Positions 50,801 to 63,887 of a stretch of DNA of 64,000 nt are shown here, one piece after another (the first letter of the stretch is position 1; each line of letters opens with the position of its first letter). The stretch lies in NCBI GenBank assembly GCA_029339505.1, contig JAQISU010000114.1:3340001-3404000 (forward strand), read 5' to 3'. Origin of the DNA: Unio delphinus (taxonomy: Eukaryota > Mollusca > Bivalvia > Unionida > Unionidae). The translations under genes were made by a program, and so were the position numbers. The notes below the pieces were generated by a model, which worked only from the letters and a program-made list of their open reading frames with translations, did no database searches and had not been told where the DNA came from.

Positions 50801-52789
50801 ATATTGCTACATGCCACTGCTAATGCTACGATACCACCATGAATCTGTCATCACATCTTGTTGATATGTTTGTTGTAAGGACAAACCTACTTAAATGTTT
50901 TCCCATCGTTGTTAACTGTGGTTACTATATTTGTCAATAGGAAATAATAATATGTTGTTGCAAACAACATATGAGAGGACGTGTATACCAAGAGATTCAT
51001 TATTACCTGATTCAACTGGGTCAACTAACATAACATTCACAAAGCTGTCCGTATTACCCGATACACTATAATCTTTCGTTATGTATATTTGGTATGCTTT
51101 ATTTGTCAGTTTCTTTAAAATCATTATGTGATATAGACAATTTTGTTTCGGACTTGACATTGTCAAGTTTATTTTCTACCTGACTTCCATCATTGATGGG
51201 GGTTTTTATTCTTCATTTTGTAAACATGTTTATCTCAGTCTGAGTCCAGAACAGTGGAAAATCCACATCAAAGGCTGTGTCTACCTGTTGTTAATTACAT
51301 TTTAAATATTATAAATGTAGCAACAGACAATATAATTATAACTATATCTTCTAAATATTTGTAGCCGTCCATAATATAATACTCCATTAGGTACTAGTTT
51401 ATTTGTTTTTAAAATAGCAAATGCGAATTGTGACTTGAGGTCAAATAGAAGACTACATAATCTTGTTTGCGATGAGATTACTCATTAGTGCAGTAAAATC
51501 TAAGAAGAATCAATTTATTATGGTTGTGTCTAGTATTGCATTTGTGTTCGGAATTTAATTATTAAAATATTGTTAATTTACAGGCACATCAATACTTCCT
51601 TTTGGGATTTATTTTGGAATACCACTAGTGTGTCTTCTAATCTTTAATTATTAGGACTTAGGAAATTAAACGCTTTAAGAATTTTATTCGCAGTACCGTA
51701 AGTTCTTTTTTTTTTTCATTTTTACAATGTATTCTAGGGAATAAATTATTTGTTGATTTTTAAAATGCATGTTGCTTCTCACTCTCTTCTGTAACTGATT
51801 TTAAGATCTTAGATTCATAATAGTTGAAAGGGAATGATAATTCACTGCATTAAAAATCGGTTAACAAATAATTGGACTATAGAGTTGTTCTCTTTTATAT
51901 AAAATTTCGTCACATGCTATTCCCTGCCTAGAGAAAATACCTACATGTTTCTTTCCAGGTATCACTAAAACTCCAATATTTCTCTTCTACTTTTGAGAAT
52001 ATTTAATGTAATTATATGTTACACTGTTGCCCCAATGAAGATTTGTGAGGTACACATTAATTAAAGGTATGGAATTGGATGTGCAAGCTTCGAATTTTCC
52101 AAAGAAGAAGAAAAGCGTTTATATTTTCAACAGTGAGTTCACAATCTTACCAAAATGGTTGAAATCTTTAAAGAATGCTCAGGATGAACCAGATTTTTTT
52201 ATTTACATAATTAGTACACATGTTACATTTCATTCCTACACTACTACCTAGATAAAAAAAACAACTTACCCATTATTCGTGAGATGAATTTTTTTTAAAA
52301 AAAAATTGTGAAATGCTGCTCTGATTTTTGATTAGTCATATATTGCAAATCTTGAAAATCTACAACTCGAATATACGTCACTTACTGTTTGGATAATGTA
52401 ATGGAGTGTCGTTAAACCAGGGGTATCACAGTACCAATTGTTTTTCCATAGACCTCAGTCCAAATGTTTTGCGCAATAATTATACTTTCTATCCTACTTC
52501 AGCACGCATGTCACACTGTCACAGAAAACAATTTTAGATTGTCAATTTGACAAGGTCAAAACCAGGTACGCCATTGCATTTAAGAGAGATAACTCTGCTA
52601 GAACTAGACATTGCAACTGTTATCTAGTCACAACTGATCACGTTTCACCTAGGTGTCCCACATTTAAAGAAAAATCATAAAAATACCAAATTTAATTCAG
52701 ATATGAATTAACTTAATCTCAACTGTTGCCAAGAGGCTTGACTTTTTTTAAAAGCCTAACTGAAATTACATATCTTACATAATGCACCA
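50801..52789. other. AT-rich noncoding sequence
   Basis: An 84-codon minus frame at 50912-51166 and a 68-codon frame at 52045 are unidentified. CAGGGGTATCACAGTACC near 52419 resembles the left end of the MITE at 53102, but no right end was found. Confidence 0.45.
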
Positions 52790-52797
52790 ATTACAGC

Positions 52798-53008
52798 CAG
52801 AGGTGTAGCTATGATATTTTGCGCCCGGGGACGAACTATAAAATTGGCGCCCCCTCCACCTCCCCGTTTAATCACATTGTACTTGTGACCGATTTATTAC
52901 CCTTGCTTACTTATTATAATGTAACGTTGTAAGCCTCATTTTGGCGCCCTTGTACCTTAGCGCCCGGGGACATATGTACCCCCCTGCCCTCCCCTTGCTA
53001 CGCCTCTG
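52798..53008. mobile_element. hAT-type MITE, 211 bp (MITE-1 family)
   Basis: The left TIR CAGAGGTGTAGC and right TIR GCTACGCCTCTG differ at one position. They are flanked by an 8-bp duplication ATTACAGC/ATCACAGC (7 of 8). GCGCCCGGGGAC occurs as a direct repeat near each end. It is the same family as 7622-7730, which shares the CAGAGGCGTAGCT end and a CCCGGGGACA block. Confidence 0.88.
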
Positions 53009-53101
53009 ATCACAGCTAGTGTTGCTATTTATTTCTGAATGCAAGGTTCTCTACACTTTAAGATCCGCCTACCTGAAGTTGTACTTTTGGTACCTTTATA
53101 C

Positions 53102-53278
53102 CAGGGGTCTCACACTTTAACCACTCTGATGGACACATGAAGGAATTTTCGTTGGCCTAAGAGTCGCACCACTTATGTTATCTCTCATGACACCTTGTGA
53201 CACCAATTGTTTTGCGGTCCACAGGATACGGGTTGACGTTCTGCATGCGGCCCACTGGCCGCAAGTTTGAAAGTCCTG
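53102..53278. mobile_element. hAT-type MITE, 177 bp (MITE-2 family)
   Basis: The left end CAGGGGTCTCACACTT and right end AAGTTTGAAAGTCCTG are imperfect inverted repeats. The flanks CTTTATAC and CATTAGAC match at 6 of 8 positions, consistent with an old 8-bp duplication. The interior GCGGCCCACTGGCCGC is a strong short palindrome-like core of the kind seen in many hAT MITEs. Confidence 0.7.
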
Positions 53279-53551
53279 CATTAGACTGTAATGTACATCT
53301 CGAATATTGGCCAATCATTTTTCGGATAGGGAGAGTCAGCAGGCCACAAATGTAAAGCTGTTTTTGTAATGAAAAGGAGAAGACAACAACAGAGCCATTA
53401 CAACATAATCTGGAGGGTGAAGCATTACACGTGATCCTTGGGAGAATAAATTGCTGATTTCTTTCTATCTTTTTATAATAAAAAATCATAATTTTACACT
53501 GGAAAATTTTAATGAAAATATGCCAATCCTTTTTAATGACCGCGTAAGTTC

Positions 53552-54368
<817 letters not shown>

Positions 54369-54380
54369 TCTCTCTCTCTC

Positions 54381-54472
<92 letters not shown>
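54369..54472. repeat. (CT)n(CA)n microsatellite
   Basis: An interrupted CT run with CTAT interruptions passes into a pure CA run. Confidence 0.96.
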
Positions 54473-54476
<4 letters not shown>

Positions 54477-55030
54477 ATAGTCTGTATTGGTTTCTCAGTC
54501 TGTATTTCAGTTCTACCTGATTTAATCAAGCTCTCAGTCTCTGTCTATCGATCCGATAATATCATTACAAATTCCATACAACCCTCACAAACCCTTGATT
54601 GATCAACTTCGACCATCGTCACAAGCGACTGGTGATAGTCGGTGACAAAAAGTGTAGCGGATTTCCATTCAATGTGATAATGTCCCTGGACGTATGATGG
54701 TAAAACCGGCATACAAACCGACCAACTCAACCCACTGGCGTCCCCACCCCCAACACTCGGCTAATCCTCTGTCTTGTGAGAGTGATCCAGACATTGATCA
54801 GTACTATCATCTGTTCACTAATCAGTTAGACTAGACGTCTATCTATATTTTCGCAAACAACAGTCCATAAATAAATCGATTTTGTTAAAATGTATTGTCT
54901 TTGAACATGCTTAACAGTAATTTGTTCGAGTTGGAATTACAAGTCTTAATGTAAAAATGACAGACGTAAATTTGTGCTTGATCAATTTATAAATGATAGA
55001 TTTTAAATGCCATGAAAGTAACTAAATGTC
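54473..55030. other. Noncoding sequence
   Basis: A GC-richer patch at about 54560-54780 contains a 61-codon minus frame with no recognised domain. Confidence 0.45.
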
Positions 55031-55236
55031 ATTATATTGAAGAATAATCGTAGGCGGCCAAAGCTCAGCCCCGAGACATGCCGTGGGAGCTCAAAGTGCT
55101 TCCGCAAAACCCCATATGGTTGTCTGTTCTCAAGAACCCTCCAGCTTTAGACATTATGGCTTCGTATGATAGTCCTTTTGCCAGCATCGTAGTCCTAAGC
55201 ATCATTGACGCCCCTGGACCATGCACTCTTAGTACG

Positions 55237-55237
<1 letters not shown>
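55031..55237. other. GC-richer unrecognised segment with open frames on both strands
   Basis: About 200 bp of balanced base composition ends at an (AG)n tract. The + strand frame from 55078 reads LPQNPIWLSVLKNPPALDIM then ASYDSPFASIVV. The minus strand is also open across most of it. I recognise neither. It could be an exon or a retroelement scrap. Confidence 0.3.

Positions 55238-55301
<64 letters not shown>
55238..55301. repeat. (AG)n microsatellite
   Basis: Pure AG tract of about 32 units. Confidence 0.97.
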
Positions 55302-55304
<3 letters not shown>

Positions 55305-56564
55305 TTCTAGTAAAGTTTGTATCTCAGAACATATTTACATCACCACATTAATGTCCTGAATCCAGCCATCTCATTGACTTGAAACAAATCTTAGACTAGC
55401 ATTCTATACTTTGTATATATAAGGTATAGATAGAGGGAAGTACCTTCCTTCCTCTGCTAGGTGGCGGTCCGTATAAGGTGAGCATTGTCTGAGGCGGTGT
55501 ATTGCCGTGAGGATTTTTTTGTATTGATGTGTTTGGACAATTATTTGAGATTTTGTTTCGGACAAACAGATTTCACTATAACATTTACTTTATCGCTCAA
55601 ATACATTATCTAATCGCATTAACATTTGAAACATATGTAAGAGGACGAGGAAATACTGAGCATCTAATGTCTACCTAAAAGAACATTCTTGACTAAAAAG
55701 AACTCTCTTCTCTTATGGATAAAACACAGATAACGATAGTCGACGAATATCATAACTAAATGTGGATGGAACTATTCTGCGGACTCCGCACTCGATAAAA
55801 AAACCAAAAGTTTCTTTTACAGCCGATTGCTGGTGACTGTTAAGGGAATCACCACATGACCTTCTAGATTCAACTCAAGTTTTTGACGCCCTCTTAAACA
55901 AATAGAGAGAGAGGTAAAACTATACTGGGTATGTAAATTAACTGAATTCCATTACATCTCGAACTTAAACGTTGCATTGAAAGGAAATGCTTGTAGAGAA
56001 GTCAGCACCTCACGCATACATTTCCGCGAGAGATCAGCTTATGCGAATGGATGCCCCATTTCCGAAGCTTTAATAAGAGGAATGGACTTCGTGCGCTTCG
56101 GATACATTAGGAGAGCACATAGCTGGACCTGTCGACTTCCTTCTCTCGAAGTATCAGTCAAGGAACGGAGTCTCGGTTATTTTCTGGTTGCTAGCAATCG
56201 GAAGCCTTTTCATAACGATGAAACCTGGTTGGAACGAAACTGTATTTAGCATGGATCGATGGAAAGAGGACGGATTTAGCGTACTCTTGATGCCAAACTG
56301 TATAATTATGGCATTCATAAGCTGTCGTCTGTCATCTGCTGTTTCTATAGTTGATGAATTTATCGACGTTAGTTTGGTCATTAATACAATGGTCTCTGTA
56401 TTGTATTGAGTAGTTTCGACTTTTGATGTCACTATTTAGCCAAAATATACGGCGGCTGTATTATTATATGAGATTTTAGTACCAGCTACATAATGATATT
56501 TTAAAAAGTTATATATTTAAATGAATTTGTGATTGCTGCATCTTATAATGGTACTTAAATCATT
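55302..56564. other. Noncoding sequence with an unrecognised ORF-rich patch
   Basis: Between 55977 and 56432 three overlapping frames of 73-92 codons occur (two on +, one on -) with GC above background. None has a domain or motif I recognise, and their mutual overlap argues that at most one could be real. Confidence 0.3.
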
Positions 56565-56566
56565 AA

Positions 56567-56770
56567 ACACCGAATGGCCGAGTGGTATAAATCTCGCACC
56601 TTTACAGAATATTTCACATATGTCTGTTGGGTTTGAGTTTCGGGCTCGGCCAATGTGGGTATGTGAAAACAATTGCGAGTAGCTTTATGTGAGTCGGTGG
56701 ATCTTACCGAGGTTCCCAGGTTCCTCATACACCAGTTATACTGGTCACCTTAATTACATATCTTGCACTG
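56567..56770 (+). mobile_element. SINE-B, diverged copy
   Basis: CGAATGGCCGAGTGGTATAA head, GGGTTTGAGTTTCGGGCTCGG, CCAATGTGGGTATGTGA, a GTCGGTGGATCTTACCGAGG block and CACCAGTTATACTGGTCACC are the same blocks, in order, as 39.4 kb but eroded. The 3' tail is not recognisable. Confidence 0.75.
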
Positions 56771-58740
56771 AGAAATAATAATCTATATCATAATCCGATC
56801 AATACACTAGTTATTGTTAAGGATTCACGTGATTGCCATCGAAATATAATTGCCTGTGTCTGTTAACGTTTTGTCTACGAGATGGAAACACAGTATATGG
56901 TCATACAACGTAATTTTAGTCAAACAGTATTTCAACACTGTGTACGTATCACAAGGACTTTTTGCGGTCAAAAGAGGCTGGCCGTCTTGTCATTGTAGGA
57001 TTTGTCCAAATTCGTATGCAATAAATGTATTCCGACTAAGTTTTTAATACTGGTAAGATGACAATGAAGGCGCAATAAATTAAGATATATTTACAACATT
57101 TAACAATCTTGTGACTCTTCCTTTTGTTTTGTTGTAATATTACCACCCTTTTGCGTCATTTGTAAGTCGATAAATGATGAAAACAACAGTATGATTACTC
57201 AAGGAACCCACACACATTTCTATAAAATTACATTAGGGTTCAAATAAAGATGTAATGTTGTATTGTTAGTTTTACAAATCTAACAAAGCCCTTTTCCCTT
57301 GTGTATATGTTTACAGCCTACTTACATGAAAGCATCACATATTTCGTTACCATACCAACGTCACACTATTAATTTGAAGGTTTTGCGTTCTATGCCTAAG
57401 ATCAAATGTTCATTTGAAGTAAACTCACTGTTCGACCGTTTTGGCGGCCTTGTTTATTAATGAATGCAGTCGTTGTTTTTAAATACGTTAATACTTAGTT
57501 TTACAGAAACATTAGGGTGTATTGGTGGGGTTGGATGAGTGGTCAAAATGAAGATATTAATATTAGAAATGCAAACACCCGCAACAAATAGGATAAAGGG
57601 GGAAATAGAATCAATCTCTGGAACCATATATTTATCAGACATTTGACAAGATACACTTAAAAGGACCGATAATTAAAACGACTCTGAATATATACGTAAC
57701 AAGATCTGACCAGAGTATCCCATAGACTAAATGGAAACAGCAATAATGTTTGCGCATCCGAGTGAAAGGGAGTCTAAACAACACATAGTATTAATACGTC
57801 AATTTAGCAGAAACAAATTACTAAACTGTATAACATTTACATGAGATGGCAATATGGGGTGGGGGTGGAACACAAGATAGACGATTATATTTCAAAGAAT
57901 TATGTTCGTTTGCGTCTGTTACCTAATCTATTTGTAATCTATGTTGTATTATTTTAGTACAGGCAGTATGTTCCATGCAAGGGAACCCTAGCAGGCCCAA
58001 GACCGGTATACGTGGAAGGGTGCTTTTTACACAGCTGATCGTAAGGCTTTTGTTATATTGATAGATAACATTATTTGTTGTATGACATATCCCTTATTTG
58101 TGTCAGATGTATGCGTAATTCTACTAAACCTACATTTTTTCTGCTATGTAGAGAATGTTAACAACATTTTGTTCAAATTGTATAACATAATGTTTCATTG
58201 CAAAAATAATTGTATACGTCAATAACTTTTTATCGAGGAGTATATCTAAGTGAGTATATCTGTCTGTCTCTCTTTTTTTTTGTCTCTGTTGCTGTCGCTT
58301 TATCAGCCTCTTTCTCTTTCTCTATCTGTCTCTCTATATTTTTATGTATCTACAACTAATTACCAAATTTGTATTATCATTATTCATTTTTCTCCCTGTT
58401 TAAAATTACTTTTTCGTCATAAAGCCAATTACCATCTTACTCATGTATAAATTTAGTTCGTATTTTACTTTGAACATATAATTATATTTAATTTCTATCT
58501 CCTTTTATTTCATTATTCGACTTGTCTTCATGTTTTATTTGGTTCGGCCAGTCCTAATCTGTTTACAATTTCACATCCGAAACTCCGCGATACACGCTCT
58601 TCTTTCTTTGCTATATCTGTTAAATCAATATAGAGTGTGTACTGGATTGTTTCACTTCCAAGTACATCCTGTAATCACAGCTTGCCTTCTTCATTTTTAA
58701 ATATTTCATGTCTATTTTTGAATCTTCTTGTGTCATTACA
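56771..58740. other. AT-rich noncoding sequence
   Basis: Contains a T/C-rich low-complexity patch (58260-58340). No gene recognised. Confidence 0.5.
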
Positions 58741-58744
58741 CTAA

Positions 58745-58905
58745 AATGGAGCCACAGTGGCTGAATGGTTAGTATGCCAGACCTCGCGACCGAAAGCGTT
58801 CGGATTCGAATCCTACCTAGGACCAGACTGTGCCAGCTAGCATGTTGTGTTCATCAACAAGGCATTTCACTATATTTGACCCAGCACCATAAAACATACT
58901 TTTCT
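58745..58905 (+). mobile_element. SINE-C, tRNA-derived SINE of a third family
   Basis: The tRNA-like 5' part has AGTGGCTGAATGGTTAGTATG (box A region) and GGATTCGAATCCTACC (box B). It continues past any possible tRNA end into ACCAGACTGTGCCAGC, then GTTGTGTTCATCAACAAGGC and ATTTCACTATATTTGACCC. The GTGTxxTxxxCAAGGCA-TT-CAC block is a widespread invertebrate SINE body motif. The acceptor stem does not pair, so it is not a tRNA gene. Confidence 0.78.
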
Positions 58906-60110
58906 GCTAAGCCATCAATCAACAAACAAAAGCAAACAGTAATTAAAAATACTTACTGAAGCCTTCTGTTCGTGGTAATACTATTGCTGGAGGGTTTTTC
59001 GAACATTTTGGGGTGGTGTGGAAATCAAAGAATTCACTGTGAAAGAAGATACAATGTTGAGCTTATGGGAATGATTTTGTTACATCTATCTAATGGAATC
59101 AAATCAGATGTAAACTTTACCGTATACATACCACGAAATTTAGCATTTGATTTAGAAGATACCATTTCGTCCAGTAATGATGCTGCGAGCGAATCATCTC
59201 CGTGATAAATATTATCGCAATGCCGGCCTTCTAAGACCAATGGCAATGAACGATAAAGTGAACGATATTTTAGAGGAAAGTCATCTGAATAATGCAAGTA
59301 TTGAACCAACGCACTTCTGCACGCACCCTGTTTTTTTTGTAATTTTCATATCAGCAGGCTACGAAGTTGTGGAATCTAATTCATTGCAAATTGATGAACA
59401 AAATATCGATCACAACGCCGCATTTGTCAACATAAAACATGACTATCAAAATAGTAACTCACGCAAAGAAATTGCCAGTCTCTTCAAAAAGCCATTAATG
59501 AACTATTCAAACGTTAATTGCTAATTACACATGAGATTAACCAGATGTAAAATGTTAAAGAGATTTGCGAATTATGATAAAATTATATAAATCCGTTTTC
59601 TCGACAGTGCACTCCATTTCATTTAGTTACAATTAAATTCGAGGATGAAATATAGTTTATCTTACATTTAAGACGATATATCATATTTAGAGACAGACTA
59701 AACAAGAATTAAAATCTGAATTCCTCACCGTAAAACAAGATATTAAAAACAATGAAACATAGAAAATCACTTGGAAAAGTAGGCAAGAACATTTTTTTGT
59801 CGAACCCTGAACATTATGTCCTGAAACAATAATCTATCAAACATATTGCTAGAATATAATGCATTTTATATTTCGATGGCTATAATTTTTACTCCCATCC
59901 ATAGTAATGATTCAGAATTAGTATATTTTTTTTAAAAAGCAAACATACTTAATGTTTATTTTGCAAGATTGCATCGTTTAATGATCTTATAAGAGAGTTG
60001 TCTTTCTTGGAGACGATATCCCTACACACCTTGACTCAAATTTACGAATCTGAATATGATGCCGATGTCATCGGCAGCGTTTGCAAAAAAAAATGATATA
60101 CCCTATACAA
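58906..60110. other. AT-rich sequence with an unrecognised ORF patch
   Basis: Frames at 58972-59205 (77 codons) and 59177-59524 (115 codons), both + and overlapping by about 29 bp in different registers, together span about 550 bp. A 91-codon minus frame overlaps them. No recognisable domain; a frameshifted old gene or chance are both possible. Confidence 0.35.
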
Positions 60111-60371
60111 GTCCAAAAATCGATATAACCTATACAAGTCCAGTTCTGGGATAAGTTTCTAAAATATTCCGGTATTAACTCAGATTCATTATTACAAAAA
60201 CTACTACTTAAGGAAGATCACATGACAGATTTTAGATGGCAGAATAGTGCTCTTTTAAAAACAGGATGGCCTATCCTTGAAGAAAGGCGCAACATGACAA
60301 AACTCCTTAGCTTTTATATGATTGTCAAGAAACAGTATCTACATGAAGAATACTGGACGGAAGGAGTTTGA
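60110..60371 (+). pseudogene. LINE ORF2 C-terminal remnant
   Basis: The + strand frame ending at 60371 reads NSALLKTGWPILEERRNMTK then LLSFYMIVKKQYL. This matches the near-C-terminal signature of CR1/jockey-like LINE ORF2 proteins (xxLGWPTLExRRxxxRLxxFYKIxxxL). It is short and has no recognisable upstream RT. Confidence 0.5.
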
Positions 60372-61930
60372 TATGGTTTAAAAATGTCACAGCTGTCATG
60401 CGCAGTTTCAAACAGATCATTTACCCCGAATCGTAACCAAATACTTACGTGGTATTGTATTTATTACATATATTTCAGTTTTATTCACACATTATTTTTT
60501 ATGAGTTTATTTTATACTTAGAAAATATGAAAAAGACATTTGGCTTTTATGAGGATTTTGTACAAACCTCAAGCACTTAATCGGGGCTAATCTTGTGCAG
60601 TTGGGTCGTTCGTCTGTTTGCATTGTATATTTGAATGCATTGCATATTTGAATTTACGCTTATCCTTGTATTATTGTAATTTTATATGGGACATATGAAT
60701 GGATTTAATCTGCAGTCACAGGCAAATAAATATTTCTTTACTTTAGAAAAAAGGTTTTGGACCCGTATTTGGTCCTTCTCTTACATTATATTTACTGAAT
60801 AGACACTACTTAAAAGGAAATTTCGCGGAAAATTTGTCATTAAATGCGTTCAGTTTTATACGTAATGCGCAGTAAAGTTCATTCAAACTCTCAATATCTT
60901 ATGTCTTCATTTAAATTATTTTTGCACTGACCTTAAAGAGATAGTTAAAGAACTTTTACGAAATCGAAATGATGTATATTTCCAACCGATAGGACTAGAC
61001 TTTTAATATTCATCTGGATATCTTTTAACAAACAAATTCTAAACAATACTGCATTAGTATTATGTTTTATCTTGTTTTCTTTACACTCCTTTCTACTTAA
61101 ATAATCGCTTTAATTTAAAATGATGAAACTCAGTTCCTTTTACGTGCGAAAGTCATGTAAATGTTTCAATGATATAAAAAATGACGCATACACAATTTTA
61201 TTTATCAATGTACTTTAAACAGCAAAATAAATATTTTTTTCTTCAGCATTCGCATCAAGTTAAAATAAACTAGTTAAAAAATGAAACATTTAAAAGTTTA
61301 ATTCCTGTAGAAATAGTCATGTAAAGATTTTGCGAACACAACGGTTTTTCTGGGGGGGGGGGGGTCTTTCTGTTTTTTTTTTGTCTATGTTTTGTATCTG
61401 CCTTTGAAAAAGTTTCACTAAGAGTCGAAGACGCCCAGCTTTGATTTATATCTAGTGTTTAGGTTCTAATGTAAGCAAACATTTAGTAATCATCAGATTC
61501 ATTTGAAATCTTGTTTACATATCCTTCATTAAATTTTAAATTGTTTCAGAACAAAATTTAACTCGAGAGCTGCAACAATATTGTTGGTGCATTTGTTATT
61601 GAATATTGGTGATACTTTCTTACAAAGTGACATAAGTCGCTCTTAGCAATATTGTTCTAGAATTTCTTGCGATAGAGCCTCGTACCAAATTTGCTTCAAA
61701 TCCTAAGAAAAATAGGAACATTGTACAAGCAAATCAGAGAAATAGCCCAGTTCGTCAATAGACCGACCAGTATGTGAGCCATACAGCTGTAACGAATAGT
61801 GGGATGTTAAAAGATTGTACCTTATGCACATGGCATGGAAAAGGAGCTGGGAATGGGCAAACAATTACCATGAGGTCTAGTATGGCTACTGTATCATGCA
61901 AGTTTCGAATTTCATCTTTTCGCATTGGCC
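60372..61930. other. AT-rich noncoding sequence
   Basis: Includes a G homopolymer of about 12 at 61351 followed by T-rich sequence. No gene recognised. Confidence 0.5.
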
Positions 61931-62184
61931 ATATTGTTGTTGCTGTTGAAGGGTTTAACGCCATCTGTCAGTACAGGATAGCTATACATGGCGGTCAGTA
62001 TAAATAGTGGAGGAGGAAACTGGGAAAACCCCGGAAAGACCCACCGACCCACGAGAAGCTACTAGCAAACCTTCTCATATTCTCACGTTGGAAGAATCCC
62101 AGACTCGAACCCACGCAGACATAGGTGAGATGAGTCATCCGTAATGGTGAGCGTTGTAGACCACTCCGCCCCTAAGGGCTCCTT
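61931..62184 (-). mobile_element. SINE-B, minus strand
   Basis: Read on the minus strand: GAGCCCTTAGGGGCGGAGTGG, TCTACAACGC, GGTTCGAGTCTGGGATTC, GTCGGTGGGTCTTTCCGGGG, TTTTCCCAGTTTCC, CCACTATTTATACTGACCGCC, ATGTATAGC and GATGGCGTTAAACCC, with a CAACAGCAACAA tail. Confidence 0.88.
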
Positions 62185-62189
62185 CTCGG

Positions 62190-63193
62190 TAGCCATACGA
62201 GGCGAACTGATTTGCATTTATATAGGTAAACAACGCAGTTACACAGACCAGTCATAATAGATTTTGCCTCGCCTTGGTATCCCATCCGTCTTGGGCTGCT
62301 TGAGTTGCGGCCTGTTTTGTGTTGTTCCACTAACCGTCTTTTGTTGAAACACAATAATATAATTCCATGTCGGAATCCACTATAACTCCCAGTTAATGTT
62401 TCTATCAATAATAATTTTGAAACTGATTCCAGTCCAAATGATTTACTGGACAAAAATACTACAAATAGATTCTGCTAGATCTTAAGTTTGAATGAATGAT
62501 CTTTCCAGTGACAAGATTGTGCAGTCCTTGACATAGTCACAATGACATTGTCTAAAAAGAAACACAAAAGTCATTACCTAATGGAAAATAACCTTCTAAA
62601 ATCTTAATGTTTACTTAATAAAATGTTATTTAAAGTTGAAAAGTCTACTACTAAAATTATAATAAAACCTGGACAATCTCAGATACATTAAGAATGTCTG
62701 TTACGCACGAGCCATATTATGCCACGTTCTCAAGGGAAGACTACAATAAATGAAACACTATCCTAAAATGGTATGTCAATGGTAAAGCTTACTCGGGCCC
62801 TGTATTATCGAAGCTATGTGATTTATAAATCCATGCTGGTGCTTGTACGCCATAATTTCCAAGATTCTCTTAATGAAATTTTGAATAAACTTTAAAAAAT
62901 ACACATTTGCATAGAAAATTCTATTTTTTTTAGGTTTTTGAGTTTGAGCTTCAGTTTTGTCCTCAGAATAGTTGCATGATTGGAGGCCAGACCTACGGGT
63001 CTATGCAGGGGCAGATAGGGATCCATCCTTCCACATGTATGTGAGCTTATATGTCCTGCACTAAAACGACCCCATCTCAACTGAGATACTGAATAACCTA
63101 CCAAAACCATTGATGAGATCGAGTCTATCAATTACAATTATTTTGATTTGCATTTAACAATGGAATTTCCAACAATGACTCTTATTTTCATAG
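62190..63193. other. Sequence upstream of the SOD exons, no exon recognised
   Basis: Most of this should be intron of the SOD gene. I looked for an exon ending in phase 0 that encodes the N-terminal SOD strands and saw none. A 93-codon minus-strand frame (62172-62453) and a 79-codon one (62892-63131) resemble nothing I recognise. Confidence 0.5.
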
Positions 63194-63384
63194 GATGAAT
63201 GTTCTGGATCTGTGGGGCCTTTGCTGATCAAGGTTGACGTAGCAGGATTTCCCCACGACGGTCAATTAGCTTATCATGGCATTCATGTTCACGAGAGGTC
63301 AGATTTCTCCAATGGCTGTGAATCTTTTGGACCTCATTATAACCCATACCAGACTGTCCACGGTGGCCCAAAGGATAGCCTTGC
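63194..63384 (+). CDS. Cu/Zn superoxide dismutase domain, internal exon (partial gene)
   Basis: This exon encodes the metal-binding core of a Cu/Zn superoxide dismutase (Sod_Cu) domain, the fold that converts superoxide to peroxide and oxygen. Read in frame from 63194 it gives a GP-L-I-V-V-G strand, then HGIHVHE (the two copper-ligand His of the HVH pair), NGC (the conserved disulfide Cys), GPHYNP (bridging His) and HGGPKD (zinc-ligand His). The exon follows a good acceptor (TTATTTTCATAG) and ends at a GTAAAT donor in phase 2. That phase joins correctly to the exon at 63888. There is no internal stop. It starts in phase 0 with D-E-C, so a preceding exon with the N-terminal strands and any signal peptide is expected, but I could not identify it. 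The divergence from cytosolic SOD1 (ERSD after HVH, and an extra upstream Cys) suggests a secreted molluscan SOD or an SOD-like plasma protein. That subclass is inference. Confidence 0.9.
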
Positions 63385-63887
63385 GTAAATGCAACAGTTG
63401 TTGACATTATATAAATTTAAAATAATTTTGGACAGAATTTAAGTGTATCCACTGTGTCATTTTCCATTTAATATAATATTGTCGGAATCTCAAAGAGGCT
63501 TGATCTTTAATCTCAGTTGATGACTCTACATGCATTTTCAACATATTTCAATATTTCCTATTCGGTTAAGTATCTATTTTTCATATATTTAAATTTAAAA
63601 GTAAAGAATCATCAAGGAAGGACCATATGGCTAATTTTGCATTTAACAAATAGAGAAATATGTCAAGTTTATAATAGATGCACTCTGTTACACGCTAATT
63701 TATACTACTCATAAAACACATATTTCCGATGTCTAAAATTGAATTACACAATTGGTTCCTTTGAAAAAGCATAAACACATTTGCATCTAGTTAATTCAGC
63801 AGGATCGCTTTACTCTTGTTGCAATCCCACATTCTCAACAGGGTTAGGAAAACAGAAAGAGTAATGGATCATTATATAATTTTCCAG
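63385..63887 (+). other. Intron of the SOD-domain gene
   Basis: This is the intron between the two SOD exons. It begins GTAAAT and ends TTTTCCAG. It is AT-rich, has stop codons in all frames, and contains no recognised repeat. Confidence 0.85.

Noticed and set aside
52419..52470. Third MITE near 52.4 kb
   Set aside because: Only a left end (CAGGGGTATCACAG) resembles MITE-2; no matching right end or TSD could be found.
58745..58825. tRNA gene
   Set aside because: Good box B, but no acceptor stem, and it continues into a SINE body motif.
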